A stretch of DNA of 64,000 bases, from contig QCBN01000001.1 of the NCBI GenBank assembly GCA_003281585.1, positions 294,247-358,246 of the forward strand. Reading direction: 5' to 3'. Source of the DNA: Prochlorococcus sp. AG-347-I15. Lineage in GTDB: Bacteria; Cyanobacteriota; Cyanobacteriia; PCC-6307; Cyanobiaceae. The notes below the pieces were generated by a model. That model was not told where the DNA came from. It searched no databases and worked only from the letters and a program-made list of their open reading frames with translations. Below, in pieces: positions 20,514-29,712 of the stretch. How positions within the stretch are numbered: position 1 is the first letter of the stretch; each line of letters starts with the position of its first letter. Made by a program: the position numbers and the translations under genes.

Positions 20514-20990
20514 ATGCCATTACTTCTCACAGGGAAAAAGTTTCATAACGATTTAAAAACTAACAAATGTCTTGCAATCTTCGCCCCTCTTGAAGGTGGT
20601 TATGAAACTCGTCTTTTGAGGAGAATGAGGGCCAAGGGCTTTAAAACTTTTATAACCTCAGCCAGAGGGCTTGGAGACCCAGAAGTCTTCTTGCTCAAAT
20701 TGCATGGAGTTAGACCACCCCACCTTGGTCATCAAAGCGTAGGAAGAAATGGAGCACTTGGGGAAGTTCAACAAGTTATCCCACAAGCTTCTGAGTTATT
20801 TAGTGAAAATGATAAAAATAAATTACTTTGGTTATTAGAAGGTCAAGTACTATCTCAATCTGAATTAGAGAGCCTAATAGAGATTTGCACTAACGATAAT
20901 AAACTAACGATAGTTGTTGAAATGGGGGGTTCAAGAAAACTTGAATGGAAGCCGTTAAGTAATTATATTTTAGATGAATTTGAAAGTTAA
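20514..20990 (+). CDS. ndhN: NAD(P)H-quinone oxidoreductase subunit N
   Basis: A cyanobacteria/plant-specific (oxygenic photosynthesis) subunit of the NDH-1 hydrophilic arm, for cyclic electron flow and respiration in thylakoids. The sequence [14 protein letters not shown], the [15 protein letters not shown] motif and the [21 protein letters not shown] stretch match NdhN over its usual length (158 aa). ldpA follows after only 5 bases, so the two are probably cotranscribed. Confidence 0.93.
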   Translation: MPLLLTGKKFHNDLKTNKCLAIFAPLEGGYETRLLRRMRAKGFKTFITSARGLGDPEVFLLKLHGVRPPHLGHQSVGRNGALGEVQQVIPQASELFSENDKNKLLWLLEGQVLSQSELESLIEICTNDNKLTIVVEMGGSRKLEWKPLSNYILDEFES

Positions 20991-20995
20991 CTTGT

Positions 20996-22003
20996 TTGAT
21001 TACAACTAATAATAAAAAAGATAAATGGATTAAATTAATTTGTGGTGCCAGTAATGAAGATATTGCTGTCATAGAAGATTTATGTGCAATTTATACTGCT
21101 GCTGGTGTCGACTACATAGATGTTGCCGCAGAAGAATCCATAGTTAATGCAGCAAAAAAAGGAATCGAGTGGGCAAAAAAAGTCTTTAAAAACTCCCCTG
21201 GATTAATGATAAGCATAAGTGATGGAAATGATATCCACTTTCGTAAAGCAAAATTTGATCCATTGAAATGTCCTCCTAATTGTCCAAGACCATGCGAAAA
21301 AGTATGCCCCACCTTTGCAATTGATAAGTCTGGGATCAAACAGAGTAAATGTTATGGATGTGGAAGATGTTTGAATAGCTGTCCCCTAAATCTAATTAGT
21401 GAATATGAATATAATTTGTCAAAAGATGATTTAGGACCAACACTTCAGAAAATCAAGCCTAATGCAGTAGAAATTCATACAGAAATCAATCGCCTAGATT
21501 CTTTTGAAAAAGTTGTCAGTACCCTTAAAAGTTCTGGAATGAAATTAGACAAGATATCCATCAGTTGTGGATTGAATCAATGTTTCAAAAAATCACAAGA
21601 GCCCGAAGATCTTTTGAATGCTCTTTGGGAAAGATATGAAATCCTTAAAAAACTTGATATACCACTTATTTGGCAGCTAGATGGAAGGCCAATGTCTGGA
21701 GATCTTGCTCCTACAACCAGTAGAGATGCTGTTCAGTTGTTTGAAAAAATCGGGTCAGATCTTCCACCTGGATTAATTCAATTGGCAGGAGGAACCAATG
21801 AAAAAACTCATGAATTTTTGAATTCAAACAATCTCCCAGACGGAATAGCATTTGGAAGTGCCGCAAGAAAAATTATGCAGCCCCTTATTGAATTTGCTCA
21901 CAAAAATAACAAAAAACTCTATGACTATCCTGAAAGAATGGCTTTAGCAATCAAAAAAGCTAAGAAATTTCTAGAACCATGGAAATCGAGCTCATTCAAA
22001 TAA
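20996..22003 (+). CDS. ldpA: LdpA-like iron-sulfur protein
   Basis: Homologue of LdpA, which senses cellular redox state and adjusts circadian period in Synechococcus. Two 4Fe-4S cysteine sets are visible: C92-x3-C96-x3-C100-x3-C104 and C119-x2-C122-x2-C125-x3-C129. The C-terminal two thirds match the LdpA C-terminal domain (AGGTNEKT, GIAFGSAARKI). It starts with TTG; no nearby in-frame ATG. It follows ndhN closely. Prochlorococcus lacks kaiA, so the role here may be redox sensing without the full clock. Confidence 0.8.
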   Translation: MITTNNKKDKWIKLICGASNEDIAVIEDLCAIYTAAGVDYIDVAAEESIVNAAKKGIEWAKKVFKNSPGLMISISDGNDIHFRKAKFDPLKCPPNCPRPCEKVCPTFAIDKSGIKQSKCYGCGRCLNSCPLNLISEYEYNLSKDDLGPTLQKIKPNAVEIHTEINRLDSFEKVVSTLKSSGMKLDKISISCGLNQCFKKSQEPEDLLNALWERYEILKKLDIPLIWQLDGRPMSGDLAPTTSRDAVQLFEKIGSDLPPGLIQLAGGTNEKTHEFLNSNNLPDGIAFGSAARKIMQPLIEFAHKNNKKLYDYPERMALAIKKAKKFLEPWKSSSFK

Positions 22004-22097
22004 TATTTTTATTTTTCAAAACTAGCGCCATATTTATAAAAACTTTGTATTTTTTTGATAGAAAAAAATCTTTTCATGTATTAAAATAGAAATCCAA

Positions 22098-22169
22098 TGG
22101 GCCGTCGCCAAGTGGTAAGGCATCGGGTTTTGGTCTCGACATTCCTAGGTTCGAATCCTAGCGGCCCAG
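22098..22169 (+). tRNA. tRNA-Gln(UUG)
   Basis: 72 nt; acceptor TGGGCCG/CGGCCCA closes perfectly, discriminator G. The anticodon loop TTTTGGT gives UUG. T-arm GGTTCGAATCC. CCA is not encoded. A TAAAAT near 22083 may be its -10. The next gene starts 16 bases downstream. Confidence 0.96.
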
Positions 22170-22185
22170 TTCTAATATTCAATAT

Positions 22186-22962
22186 GTGTCTTCTCAAAAA
22201 ATATTTCTATTTGATTTCGATGGAGTAATAGTTGATGGAATGCAAGAATATTGGCATAGTTCCTTGTTGGCCTGCGAGAGATATTTAAATTCACCCTGCA
22301 TCTCTGTTGATCAAAAACTTTATAAAAGAATACCAAATTCTTTCAAAGAAATTAGGCCTTGGGTTAAATATGGTTGGGAAATGATTCTAATTGTTCACGA
22401 AATTATAAAAACAGAAAATCCATTAAATAATGATAATAAAGATGATTTCATTAATAATTATCATCAAAATTGCCAAAGGATATTAAATGAAAATTCCTGG
22501 ATTGCCGAAGATCTACAAAACATGTTAGATCAGTCGCGCAAGTACCAAATTGATAAAGATTTTAAATCGTGGGTAAATTTACATAATCCTTTTTTTGAAA
22601 TTATAAATTTTATGAAAGAATTAAAGAAAAGAGAAATAAAAACTGGAGTAATAACAACTAAAGGCAAAATATTTGCAGAAAAAATCCTGAAACAATTAAA
22701 TATCTTTCCAGAATTTATTTTTGGTTATGAATCGGGAACAAAAATCAAAATAGCTGAGAAGCTTACACAAACTTATGAAATTTTAGGCTTTATAGAAGAT
22801 AGGAAAAAAACTCTAATAGATATTAAACAGAATTCAGGAACTTCTCACATTCCATGCTTCCTAGCTGATTGGGGATATTTGAAAGGATCAGATAAGAATA
22901 CTTTAAGTAATGAAATCAAATTGATAAAATTAGGCAACCTCGAAGAATTAGTTGCAATTTAA
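22186..22962 (+). CDS. HAD-superfamily hydrolase
   Basis: 258 residues. Motif I is FDFDGVIVDG near residue 10, a Thr-rich motif II (GVITTKG) lies about 150, a conserved Lys follows, and an acidic motif IV reads FIEDRKKTL about 205. The helical cap carries several Trp and Asn residues and is AT-driven in composition. It looks like a small-molecule phosphatase of unknown substrate. It starts with GTG (22186) only 16 bases after tRNA-Gln, so it may be read from the tRNA transcript. It precedes recA. Confidence 0.72.
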   Translation: MSSQKIFLFDFDGVIVDGMQEYWHSSLLACERYLNSPCISVDQKLYKRIPNSFKEIRPWVKYGWEMILIVHEIIKTENPLNNDNKDDFINNYHQNCQRILNENSWIAEDLQNMLDQSRKYQIDKDFKSWVNLHNPFFEIINFMKELKKREIKTGVITTKGKIFAEKILKQLNIFPEFIFGYESGTKIKIAEKLTQTYEILGFIEDRKKTLIDIKQNSGTSHIPCFLADWGYLKGSDKNTLSNEIKLIKLGNLEELVAI

Positions 22963-22976
22963 AGATAATCAGCTAG

Positions 22977-22995
22977 AGTACAGGTGTACTATAAT
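22977..22995 (+). promoter_or_regulatory. LexA (SOS) operator overlapping the recA -10
   Basis: AGTACAGGTGTACT (22977-22990) is an inverted repeat, AGTACA and TGTACT around GG. It fits the cyanobacterial LexA consensus as I remember it (RGTACNNNDGTWCB) at every position. It overlaps a perfect TATAAT (22990-22995), about 80 bases before the recA ATG. Binding there would block polymerase directly. Confidence 0.8.
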
Positions 22996-23074
22996 TTGTA
23001 TTTATGAAGTTTGGTTTAAATAAAAATTTCCAAATTTAGAATAATTACAAGAACTTTAACCGATAAATCAAACA

Positions 23075-24172
23075 ATGAGCATTGAAGAAAAGAAAAAAAC
23101 TGAATCAAAAGAAAAAGACAAAGCATTAAGTCTTGTCTTAGGTCAAATAGAAAGAAATTTTGGACGAGGATCAATAATGAGACTTGGTGACGCCTCAAGA
23201 ATGAAAGTAGAAACAATATCTACCGGAGCACTCACCTTAGATTTAGCATTAGGAGGAGGCTATCCAAAAGGAAGAGTAGTAGAAGTTTACGGACCAGAAA
23301 GTTCAGGTAAAACAACATTAACGCTTCACGCGATTGCGGAAGTTCAAAAGAATGGAGGAGTAGCTGCATTTGTAGATGCTGAGCATGCACTCGATCCAGT
23401 TTATGCAGCCTCTTTAGGAGTTGATGTTGAAAATTTATTAGTTTCACAACCAGATACTGGTGAAATGGCTCTAGAAATAGTTGACCAACTTATAAGATCG
23501 AGTGCAGTAGATCTTGTAGTTGTTGACTCAGTCGCAGCACTAACCCCAAGAGCCGAGATAGAAGGAGAAATGGGAGATCACGTAATTGGAAGCCAAGCAA
23601 GGCTAATGAGCCAAGCAATGAGGAAAATAACAGGAAATATTGGCAAATCTGGATGTACGGTAATATTCCTGAATCAATTACGCCTAAAAATTGGCGTTAC
23701 ATACGGCAATCCAGAAACAACCACAGGAGGTAATGCATTAAAATTTTATGCTTCAGTGAGACTTGATATTAGAAGAATTCAAACTCTTAAGAGAGGTACT
23801 GAAGAATATGGCATAAGAGCAAAAGTAAAAGTAGCAAAAAACAAAGTTGCACCACCATTTAGAATTGCAGAGTTTGATATTCTCTTCGGAAAAGGTATTA
23901 GTACAACAGGATGTTTATTAGATTTAGCAGAAGAGACTAATATAATCATAAGGAGAGGTGCTTGGTATAGTTATGAAGGAGAAAATATTGGACAAGGAAG
24001 AGATAATACAATAATTTGGCTTGATCAAAACTTAGAAATCAGGGATAAAGTAAAATCTATGGTTAAAGGTAAATTAACAGAAGGAACTGAAGTCAGTTCT
24101 AATTCAATGAAAGCACTAAATAGCAATCCTGCTAATACAATCGCTGTTAATGATATAAAAACAGTAGCTTAG
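23075..24172 (+). CDS. recA: Recombinase RecA
   Basis: Strand-exchange ATPase and LexA co-protease, 365 residues. Walker [11 protein letters not shown] about residue 70, Walker [11 protein letters not shown], and the L2/DNA-binding loop [17 protein letters not shown] are visible. The N-terminus is Lys/Glu rich. The promoter carries a LexA-type operator. It converges on the DUF2839 gene with two bases between stops. Confidence 0.98.
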   Translation: MSIEEKKKTESKEKDKALSLVLGQIERNFGRGSIMRLGDASRMKVETISTGALTLDLALGGGYPKGRVVEVYGPESSGKTTLTLHAIAEVQKNGGVAAFVDAEHALDPVYAASLGVDVENLLVSQPDTGEMALEIVDQLIRSSAVDLVVVDSVAALTPRAEIEGEMGDHVIGSQARLMSQAMRKITGNIGKSGCTVIFLNQLRLKIGVTYGNPETTTGGNALKFYASVRLDIRRIQTLKRGTEEYGIRAKVKVAKNKVAPPFRIAEFDILFGKGISTTGCLLDLAEETNIIIRRGAWYSYEGENIGQGRDNTIIWLDQNLEIRDKVKSMVKGKLTEGTEVSSNSMKALNSNPANTIAVNDIKTVA

Positions 24173-24174
24173 AT

Positions 24175-24420
24175 TTATAAAGAATCAGCTAAAGTCCACC
24201 ACCCAGCAGCAGGGCCTATAAATCTCACTAAAATCCATAAGATTACTAACCCTCCAATTCCAAACCAACTGGCCTTAATACTTAATTTAATCAGGTTATC
24301 TCTTTGATTGATTGTAAAGGGTAGCCATTCAAATAATCTTGGAGACTCATCAACTTTAGTTTTAGTATTATTATTTTTTGGAGGTAAACCAAGTGATTTA
24401 CGCCTTTTTGCTTCTCCCAT
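24175..24420 (-). CDS. DUF2839 family small membrane protein
   Basis: 81 residues, conserved in cyanobacteria and of unknown function. The MGEAKRRKSLGLPP start is the family hallmark, and one hydrophobic segment (about residues 50-70, GIGGLVILWILVRFIGPAAGWW) should span the membrane with the basic N-terminus inside. It lies 29 bases after the helicase-like gene in the same direction. Confidence 0.85.
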   Translation of the reverse strand: MGEAKRRKSLGLPPKNNNTKTKVDESPRLFEWLPFTINQRDNLIKLSIKASWFGIGGLVILWILVRFIGPAAGWWTLADSL

Positions 24421-24449
24421 ATTTCTTTATTTATTTACAAGATCATAAC

Positions 24450-25898
24450 CTAATCAAAAGGTAGCATATAGTTAATTTGTTTTGAGGGTTGAATGTTTTG
24501 CAAAAGTAATCTTCCCCAGTTTCTTTTGTTTACTCTTCCATCTAAAATGATTAACTTACCTGAATTTCTTCTTAAAGGAGAAATAGATCTTTCTAATTTT
24601 ATTCTGGCTTGAGGAAGAAGAAAGTCTCTAAACCAATCTTGAGAAAGCTTTTTTTTATTAGAGACTGTAATTGCATTAATAGGTTCTGACAAATTCGGAA
24701 TAGGAAGTAATGGAATTATAATTTGTTCTGGAATTTGAATTAAATAAGAATTCATAATCCACCAGTCAAAACTAGAGAAAAGGATTTCATTTTTACCAGA
24801 GGGAATTGTCTCTAGCAATACCCTCTTACCGTACTTAGAAGCTAATTCTGTAGCAAGGTTAGTTTTTAAATCAATATCATCAGACAAAACTAAAGTTAAA
24901 CCTTTTCTAAAAAGTATTAACTTTTTGCATTTATCCAAGATTGAATTAGTAAAAAGAGGATTGTTTGGAAGCAATTGTTTAGAGGGTATATACAATGAAA
25001 TTTGTTTCTCTTCAAAATTACTTTTAAAGTTAATAACCAAGTCAATATATAAATTGTGCTTTTTAAAATACATTTGGAAAAAATTATCTTTTCTCAATGC
25101 TGATAGAAAAACAAATTTATTATTTGAAAAAAATACCTTAATTTGAGAAAGTTCATCTATTGGCTGCAAATACAAATTCCAATCTAAATTTGTATCATTT
25201 AACTTTACCCAGCATGCCCAACCTTGAGATAATGCTTTGTTAACGCTTAAAAATTTATCAGAAAAAAAAGAATTTTCATAAAAAAAGTTTGAAAAGAAAC
25301 TAATTTCTTTTTCATCTAAATTGATATAACTATTTCCTAGGACCTTTCTCATGAAAAACTTTTTCTTCAACGAATCATATACTTTTATAAATTTTTGATT
25401 AATAAATTCAAATTCTTTAAAATTTCTTGTCCAATCCTTTTTAAGTAAAGAAATTCTAAAATGATTTTTTAAATCCTCTTTTATGTCCTCAATTCCAGAA
25501 TAAACTATTCTATGATTTCTAAGATCAATAGAATTAGGATCATTAAGTAAATTTTGGATTGTTATCAAGCGAACATGATGTTTTGCAAAAATAAATTGAT
25601 CATTTTTAAAAATAAAATTAAAACCTAAATTTTTCAATGAATCAATCTGAAATTGGCTTATAAATTTAATTTTTTCTTCAGATAAAATAAAAGTTGAATT
25701 CTCTTCTTTTAAAAATAAAGAAATCAAAATTGGAGGTAACCAATCATAGCTAGAGAAAATTTCTGAATTAATTAAATATGTAGAATCATTTTCAATACAT
25801 TTGGAAATTATCCTCCCAAAAGAATATATGTGTTGCCAACTAATACTTTGATTTCTCAAAAAATTTTTCAAATATTGATGACTTAAAATTTCAAGCAT
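24450..25898 (-). CDS. Degenerate DinG/SF2-helicase-like protein
   Basis: 482 residues; homologues in cyanobacteria are usually labelled helicase. The last ~60 residues (LPQARIKLERSIS, then GKLIILDGRV and a WGRLLL motif) resemble the C-terminal motif VI region of DinG/XPD helicases, where QA..RL..GR.IR and a D.R motif occur. In the N-terminal half I see no Walker A (GxGKT/S) and no DEAH box, so an ATPase cycle is doubtful. Very rich in Phe, Lys, Asn and Ile. It is read divergently from tyrA and toward recA. Function unknown; a non-catalytic DNA-binding or nuclease-partner role is conceivable. Confidence 0.6.
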   Translation of the reverse strand: MLEILSHQYLKNFLRNQSISWQHIYSFGRIISKCIENDSTYLINSEIFSSYDWLPPILISLFLKEENSTFILSEEKIKFISQFQIDSLKNLGFNFIFKNDQFIFAKHHVRLITIQNLLNDPNSIDLRNHRIVYSGIEDIKEDLKNHFRISLLKKDWTRNFKEFEFINQKFIKVYDSLKKKFFMRKVLGNSYINLDEKEISFFSNFFYENSFFSDKFLSVNKALSQGWACWVKLNDTNLDWNLYLQPIDELSQIKVFFSNNKFVFLSALRKDNFFQMYFKKHNLYIDLVINFKSNFEEKQISLYIPSKQLLPNNPLFTNSILDKCKKLILFRKGLTLVLSDDIDLKTNLATELASKYGKRVLLETIPSGKNEILFSSFDWWIMNSYLIQIPEQIIIPLLPIPNLSEPINAITVSNKKKLSQDWFRDFLLPQARIKLERSISPLRRNSGKLIILDGRVNKRNWGRLLLQNIQPSKQINYMLPFD

Positions 25899-25992
25899 TT
25901 ATAATAGATTTAATTTCAAATACATACAAATTTATGAACCTAATATACAAAAAATTGGTATCAATATAAGAGGGTCTTGAATTAATCAATCT

Positions 25993-26832
25993 ATGAAAAT
26001 AGGAATAGTAGGATTAGGTTTAATTGGCGGTTCTTTAGGATTAAAACTCCAACGTCTAAATCATACAATTTATGGAATAGCAAATAATGAAATTAATGAG
26101 AAAAAAGCTAAGGATAAAAAACTTGCAAATTTTGTTAGCTGTGATCTGAGCTTATTAAAAAAATGTGAGCTAATAATTTTGGCATTGCCTATCAAAGATT
26201 TGATCAGTCCGTCTCAACAATTAGTATCATCAATACCTCAAAAAACAATAATAACTGATGTAGGCTCTGTTAAAGAACCAATTGTAAATAAATGGGAAAA
26301 TTTACATCCTCTATTTATTGGATCTCATCCAATGGCAGGAACAGAAAGAAAGGGAGTTGATTCAGGTTTTGAAGGTCTTTTTGATAATGCAAAATGGATT
26401 ATCACCCCAACACAAAATAGTGATTTAGATGCAGTCAGAACTATTTCCAAGCTCATAAAATCAATGGATTGTGAAATTTTTCGAGCTTCGCCAAAAGATC
26501 ATGATGAAGCAGTATCTCTAATTTCTCATTTGCCGATATTTTTAGCTTCTGCCCTAATTGAAACTGCACATACAAAAAATAATCAATCTTTATTAGATCT
26601 CACGCAAAAATTAGCTGCCACAGGATTTGCTGACACTTCGAGAGTTGGGGGCGGCAATGAACAACTAGGCTTAGACTTAGCTATTAATAATCAGATCAAT
26701 GTTTTAAATTCCATAAATAATTTTAAAAATAAGCTGAATATTCTGGAATCTCTTATTAAAGAAAAAAATTGGGAGTTACTTTCTTACAAACTTGCTGAAG
26801 CAAAAGATAACAGAAAAAATTTTATAAACTAA
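25993..26832 (+). CDS. tyrA: Prephenate/arogenate dehydrogenase
   Basis: Tyrosine biosynthesis; cyanobacterial enzymes mostly use arogenate with NADP. The Rossmann motif GLGLIGGSLGL is at residues 7-17, and the catalytic His lies in GSHPMAGTE about 115. ISHLPIFLASAL and the AATGFADTSRVGGG motif are typical. It is 279 residues, without chorismate mutase or ACT domains. Its 3' end overlaps that of crtD by 11 bases on the other strand. Confidence 0.93.
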   Translation: MKIGIVGLGLIGGSLGLKLQRLNHTIYGIANNEINEKKAKDKKLANFVSCDLSLLKKCELIILALPIKDLISPSQQLVSSIPQKTIITDVGSVKEPIVNKWENLHPLFIGSHPMAGTERKGVDSGFEGLFDNAKWIITPTQNSDLDAVRTISKLIKSMDCEIFRASPKDHDEAVSLISHLPIFLASALIETAHTKNNQSLLDLTQKLAATGFADTSRVGGGNEQLGLDLAINNQINVLNSINNFKNKLNILESLIKEKNWELLSYKLAEAKDNRKNFIN

Positions 26833-28327
26833 AATTTTCTATACCTTTGGAAGCTAAAATTTGCTTTGAAACCATTAATGCAGACTGACTAACACCTGCA
26901 GTCCCCTCTCCTGGATAAATCGAATCTCCACATAGCCATAAACCTTCAAAAGGTGTCCTACTTGATAATCCAAATAAACCAAAAATATCTGGATTTTGAC
27001 CAAGCCCACCAACTATTCCATTAGGTCTTTTCGTCCATTTTTCAAATCCTAATGGAGTTGCTAATTCCCTATGTAGCCATTTTCCAGGATCAATATCAAA
27101 TTGACTTTCCAATTCAAGAGATATTTTTTTCATGAAACCATTTTTCTTCTTTAAATAAGTTTGTTTATCTAAATCAAACCAATCTTTAGTCTTGGTAAAG
27201 ATACTCGCAATTATAGTAAGCTCACCTTTTGGCGCTCTTCCATCACCATCATCACTAATTGATACAAATATCGAACAAAATTCTTTCGAAACTAATTGAT
27301 AATGATTGGAGAATGTTTTTTTAATATGTTCTTTTTTTAATGCTGAATAAAAAACTACAGCTCCACTTGGATCAGGCAAGTTATTAAGTCGATTTTTATA
27401 ATTTTTTTTTCTTTCTAAAGGATCTTTCAAATGCTTCAACAAAGATTGTGGAGGCGCGGTATATATCACATCTTTTGCTTGGTAATTAAAAGATTTTTTT
27501 CTCGAATTAGCAGATACTTTCCAACACATATTTAAGTCGTCAAAAGTTATAGAATTAACTTCTTGCCCAAAAATTAAATTAACTCCAGTTTTAATCAATG
27601 AATTTTCTAATGATTCACTTAAAGACTGCATAGATTTTTTAAGATGCCAAAGACCATGTGGCTGTTGACACATCTGAAGAACAGTAGATCCATATAATGC
27701 CGCAGTATTATAAATGTCCTCTTGAGAATAAAGTTTTAATTGAAGATTTAAGAATTTAATCAAGCGATCATTCTTGGATAATCCACATATCCGCAGTAGA
27801 TCAAAAATAGTAGATTTAAGTAAGATGCCCGTAACAAGGTTTGAAGGTACTAGTGCTTTAAGAAATTGAGAAAAATCCCAAAAATTTCTTATTGGTAATA
27901 CAGGATTATTATTAGCAAATATCCAATTACTTTCATGTATAAGGGTACAAAGTTTCCAAAATCTTTGACTACCAGGAAACTGCTTTTCTCTCTCAGAAAT
28001 CCATTTACTTTTTTCATACCAAATAGGTATAGGATTACCACCATCATTTAAATCAACAATGCATGCAGGGTCTAAAATTGTGGCTTCTGGAGATGGAATA
28101 TCTAAAAAATCAAAAATCCTAGAATGTATACCTCCCTTCTCTAAACCAGCAACCTGAGTTGCGCCAACGTCAAAAATATAATTCTTTCTTTTAAAAGTAC
28201 CGGCACATCCTCCCGCCTGAGTATGAGATTCGATTAAAGTCACCGATAAGCCTCGTTTTGATAAAATCGCTGCAGAAGTTAATCCTGCTATACCGGCGCC
28301 TACAACAATAACTTCAGACTTTTTCAT
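26822..28327 (-). CDS. crtD: CrtD-type carotenoid desaturase (C-3',4')
   Basis: FAD-dependent carotene desaturase/isomerase family protein, 501 residues. The dinucleotide-binding motif VVGAGIAGLTSAAIL is near the N-terminus, the AGGCAGTFKRKNYIFDVGA segment follows, and the C-terminal GEGTAGVSQSALM is the FAD-closing motif. Closest by eye to CrtD (TIGR02733), which makes the 3',4' double bond of myxol carotenoids. Myxoxanthophyll is not known from Prochlorococcus, so the real substrate is uncertain; CrtH-like isomerase is an alternative. Its ATG lies only 4 bases from the start codon of the divergent kinase-like gene. Confidence 0.75.
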   Translation of the reverse strand: MKKSEVIVVGAGIAGLTSAAILSKRGLSVTLIESHTQAGGCAGTFKRKNYIFDVGATQVAGLEKGGIHSRIFDFLDIPSPEATILDPACIVDLNDGGNPIPIWYEKSKWISEREKQFPGSQRFWKLCTLIHESNWIFANNNPVLPIRNFWDFSQFLKALVPSNLVTGILLKSTIFDLLRICGLSKNDRLIKFLNLQLKLYSQEDIYNTAALYGSTVLQMCQQPHGLWHLKKSMQSLSESLENSLIKTGVNLIFGQEVNSITFDDLNMCWKVSANSRKKSFNYQAKDVIYTAPPQSLLKHLKDPLERKKNYKNRLNNLPDPSGAVVFYSALKKEHIKKTFSNHYQLVSKEFCSIFVSISDDGDGRAPKGELTIIASIFTKTKDWFDLDKQTYLKKKNGFMKKISLELESQFDIDPGKWLHRELATPLGFEKWTKRPNGIVGGLGQNPDIFGLFGLSSRTPFEGLWLCGDSIYPGEGTAGVSQSALMVSKQILASKGIENFSL

Positions 28328-28331
28328 TAAA

Positions 28332-29210
28332 ATGCAAAAATTATCCCTTATTGAAATTAACGAAATTTGTGAAGAATTAGGTGAAACCTATCCAAAAAGT
28401 ATTGAAGAAGTACATGGTGGTGATATTCATAGTGCTTGGCGAATAGAATTCTCAAACAAAAAATTTTTCCTTAAAAGAAACATTAGAAACAAAAAATTTC
28501 TTGAATTTGAAAAATATTGTCTCCAAAATTTGAGGAAATATATTAATGAAGAAAACTTGGTTATTCCTGAAGTTATTGCATATAAGAATACGAAAAATAA
28601 TGAAATTCTTTTAATTGAATGGATAGATATGCATAACTTTGATCAAAGAAAGCTTGGAAAAGGTTTAGGTGAATTGCATTTAAAATCAGCTGAGTCTAAT
28701 CCTAAAATGTTTGGGTTTCCAATTGAAGGTTTTATCGGAACAACAGATCAGAAGAAAGGCTTTGAAGATAATTGGATAGATTGTTTTTTAAACTTAAGGA
28801 TAATACCTCAACTTTTAATTCTTGAATCAACGACTTTAGATAAAGAAATTATAAATAAAATTAAGGAAAAAATTAAATCAGAATTACTGAATCACAAACC
28901 AATAAATGCTCTAGTTCATGGTGATTTATGGTCAGGCAATGCAGGAATGGACAAAAGTGGAAAGGGGGTGATTTTTGACCCAGCATCTTGGTGGGCAGAT
29001 AATGAAGTAGATATAGCAATGACAAAATTATTTGGAGGTTTTAGCAAAGAATTTTATGAAGAATATCATAGAGTTTTTCCTATAAAAAACGGATTTGAAA
29101 AAAGAATTATTATTTATAATTTTTATCACATATTGAACCATGCCAATATGTTTGGAGGAGGTTACTTTAAACAAGTTAAAGATTACGTAAAAGCAATACT
29201 AAATATGTAA
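28332..29210 (+). CDS. Fructosamine-3-kinase family protein
   Basis: 292 residues. Phosphorylates ketosamine/ribulosamine adducts to deglycate proteins in characterised members. Aminoglycoside-phosphotransferase fold: phosphate-acceptor loop LVHGDLWSGNAGM about residue 198 with catalytic Asp, then the metal-binding DPASWWADNEVDIAMTKLFGG. A Lys in FFLKRN about 37-40 should bind ATP. All key residues are present. The start is 4 bases from crtD on the other strand, so its promoter must lie inside crtD. Confidence 0.88.
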   Translation: MQKLSLIEINEICEELGETYPKSIEEVHGGDIHSAWRIEFSNKKFFLKRNIRNKKFLEFEKYCLQNLRKYINEENLVIPEVIAYKNTKNNEILLIEWIDMHNFDQRKLGKGLGELHLKSAESNPKMFGFPIEGFIGTTDQKKGFEDNWIDCFLNLRIIPQLLILESTTLDKEIINKIKEKIKSELLNHKPINALVHGDLWSGNAGMDKSGKGVIFDPASWWADNEVDIAMTKLFGGFSKEFYEEYHRVFPIKNGFEKRIIIYNFYHILNHANMFGGGYFKQVKDYVKAILNM

Positions 29211-29215
29211 TTTAA

Positions 29216-29581
29216 CTAGCCTAAATATGTCTTCTTAAGATTTTGTACCTTATCTAAAACAGCTTCACGATTTTCACTGGTACGAAGATTTTGCCAACTC
29301 CATTGACCGACAACAATTACGCCTAAAAGTTCAAGTAAACCAGGGAGAATTGGGAAAAAGTTTATCGTGTCAATGACAACTTTAATTATTATCTGAGCTA
29401 TTACGACAACAGCAATTATGCCTGCCGCCTTACCGTACTTACCCATTTGGGTCCAATCAACATTACCAAGGGTTTCGTTGACTTTTCCCATAACATCAGA
29501 GTACTTCTCTGAAAAACTTTTGGTTTCTGAGCTTGTATCGGAGCCGGAGTCTTGGTTTGACTCTGGAGTGTTATCACTCAT
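29216..29581 (-). CDS. CURT1/CAAD-domain thylakoid protein
   Basis: 121 residues. An acidic Ser/Asp-rich N-terminus (~30 residues), an amphipathic helix, two hydrophobic segments (about residues 52-75 and 77-97) and a basic C-terminal helix (VLDKVQNLKKTYLG). This is the CAAD domain architecture, shared by curvature-thylakoid protein CURT1 and domains appended to cyanobacterial aminoacyl-tRNA synthetases. Probably bends or anchors thylakoid membranes. It converges on the kinase-like gene with 5 bases between. Confidence 0.85.
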   Translation of the reverse strand: MSDNTPESNQDSGSDTSSETKSFSEKYSDVMGKVNETLGNVDWTQMGKYGKAAGIIAVVVIAQIIIKVVIDTINFFPILPGLLELLGVIVVGQWSWQNLRTSENREAVLDKVQNLKKTYLG

Positions 29582-29601
29582 GAATTCAGTAAACTTAATA
29601 T

Positions 29602-29712
29602 ATGAACCAGACAGTATCGGAAAAAACGTCTGTTGACTACCTTTTTGTTGTGCAAAATTCCGAACCGAAACATTTTGTTTTTTTTAGAAGCGTTGGTATG
29701 CACGGTTTTTGA
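29602..29712 (+). CDS. Possible small ORF (36 aa)
   Basis: ATG at 29602, stop TGA at 29710-29712, in the 293-base divergent gap between the CURT1/CAAD gene and moeB. The predicted peptide starts MNQTVSEKTSVDYLFVV and ends FRSVGMHGF. It is richer in Val, Ser, Glu and His, and less in Asn and Lys, than chance reading of this AT-rich DNA would give. No clear Shine-Dalgarno. It might equally be the leader of moeB or of an antisense RNA. The rest of the gap (29713-29874) is AT-rich and I see only promoter-like sequence. Confidence 0.35.
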   Translation: MNQTVSEKTSVDYLFVVQNSEPKHFVFFRSVGMHGF

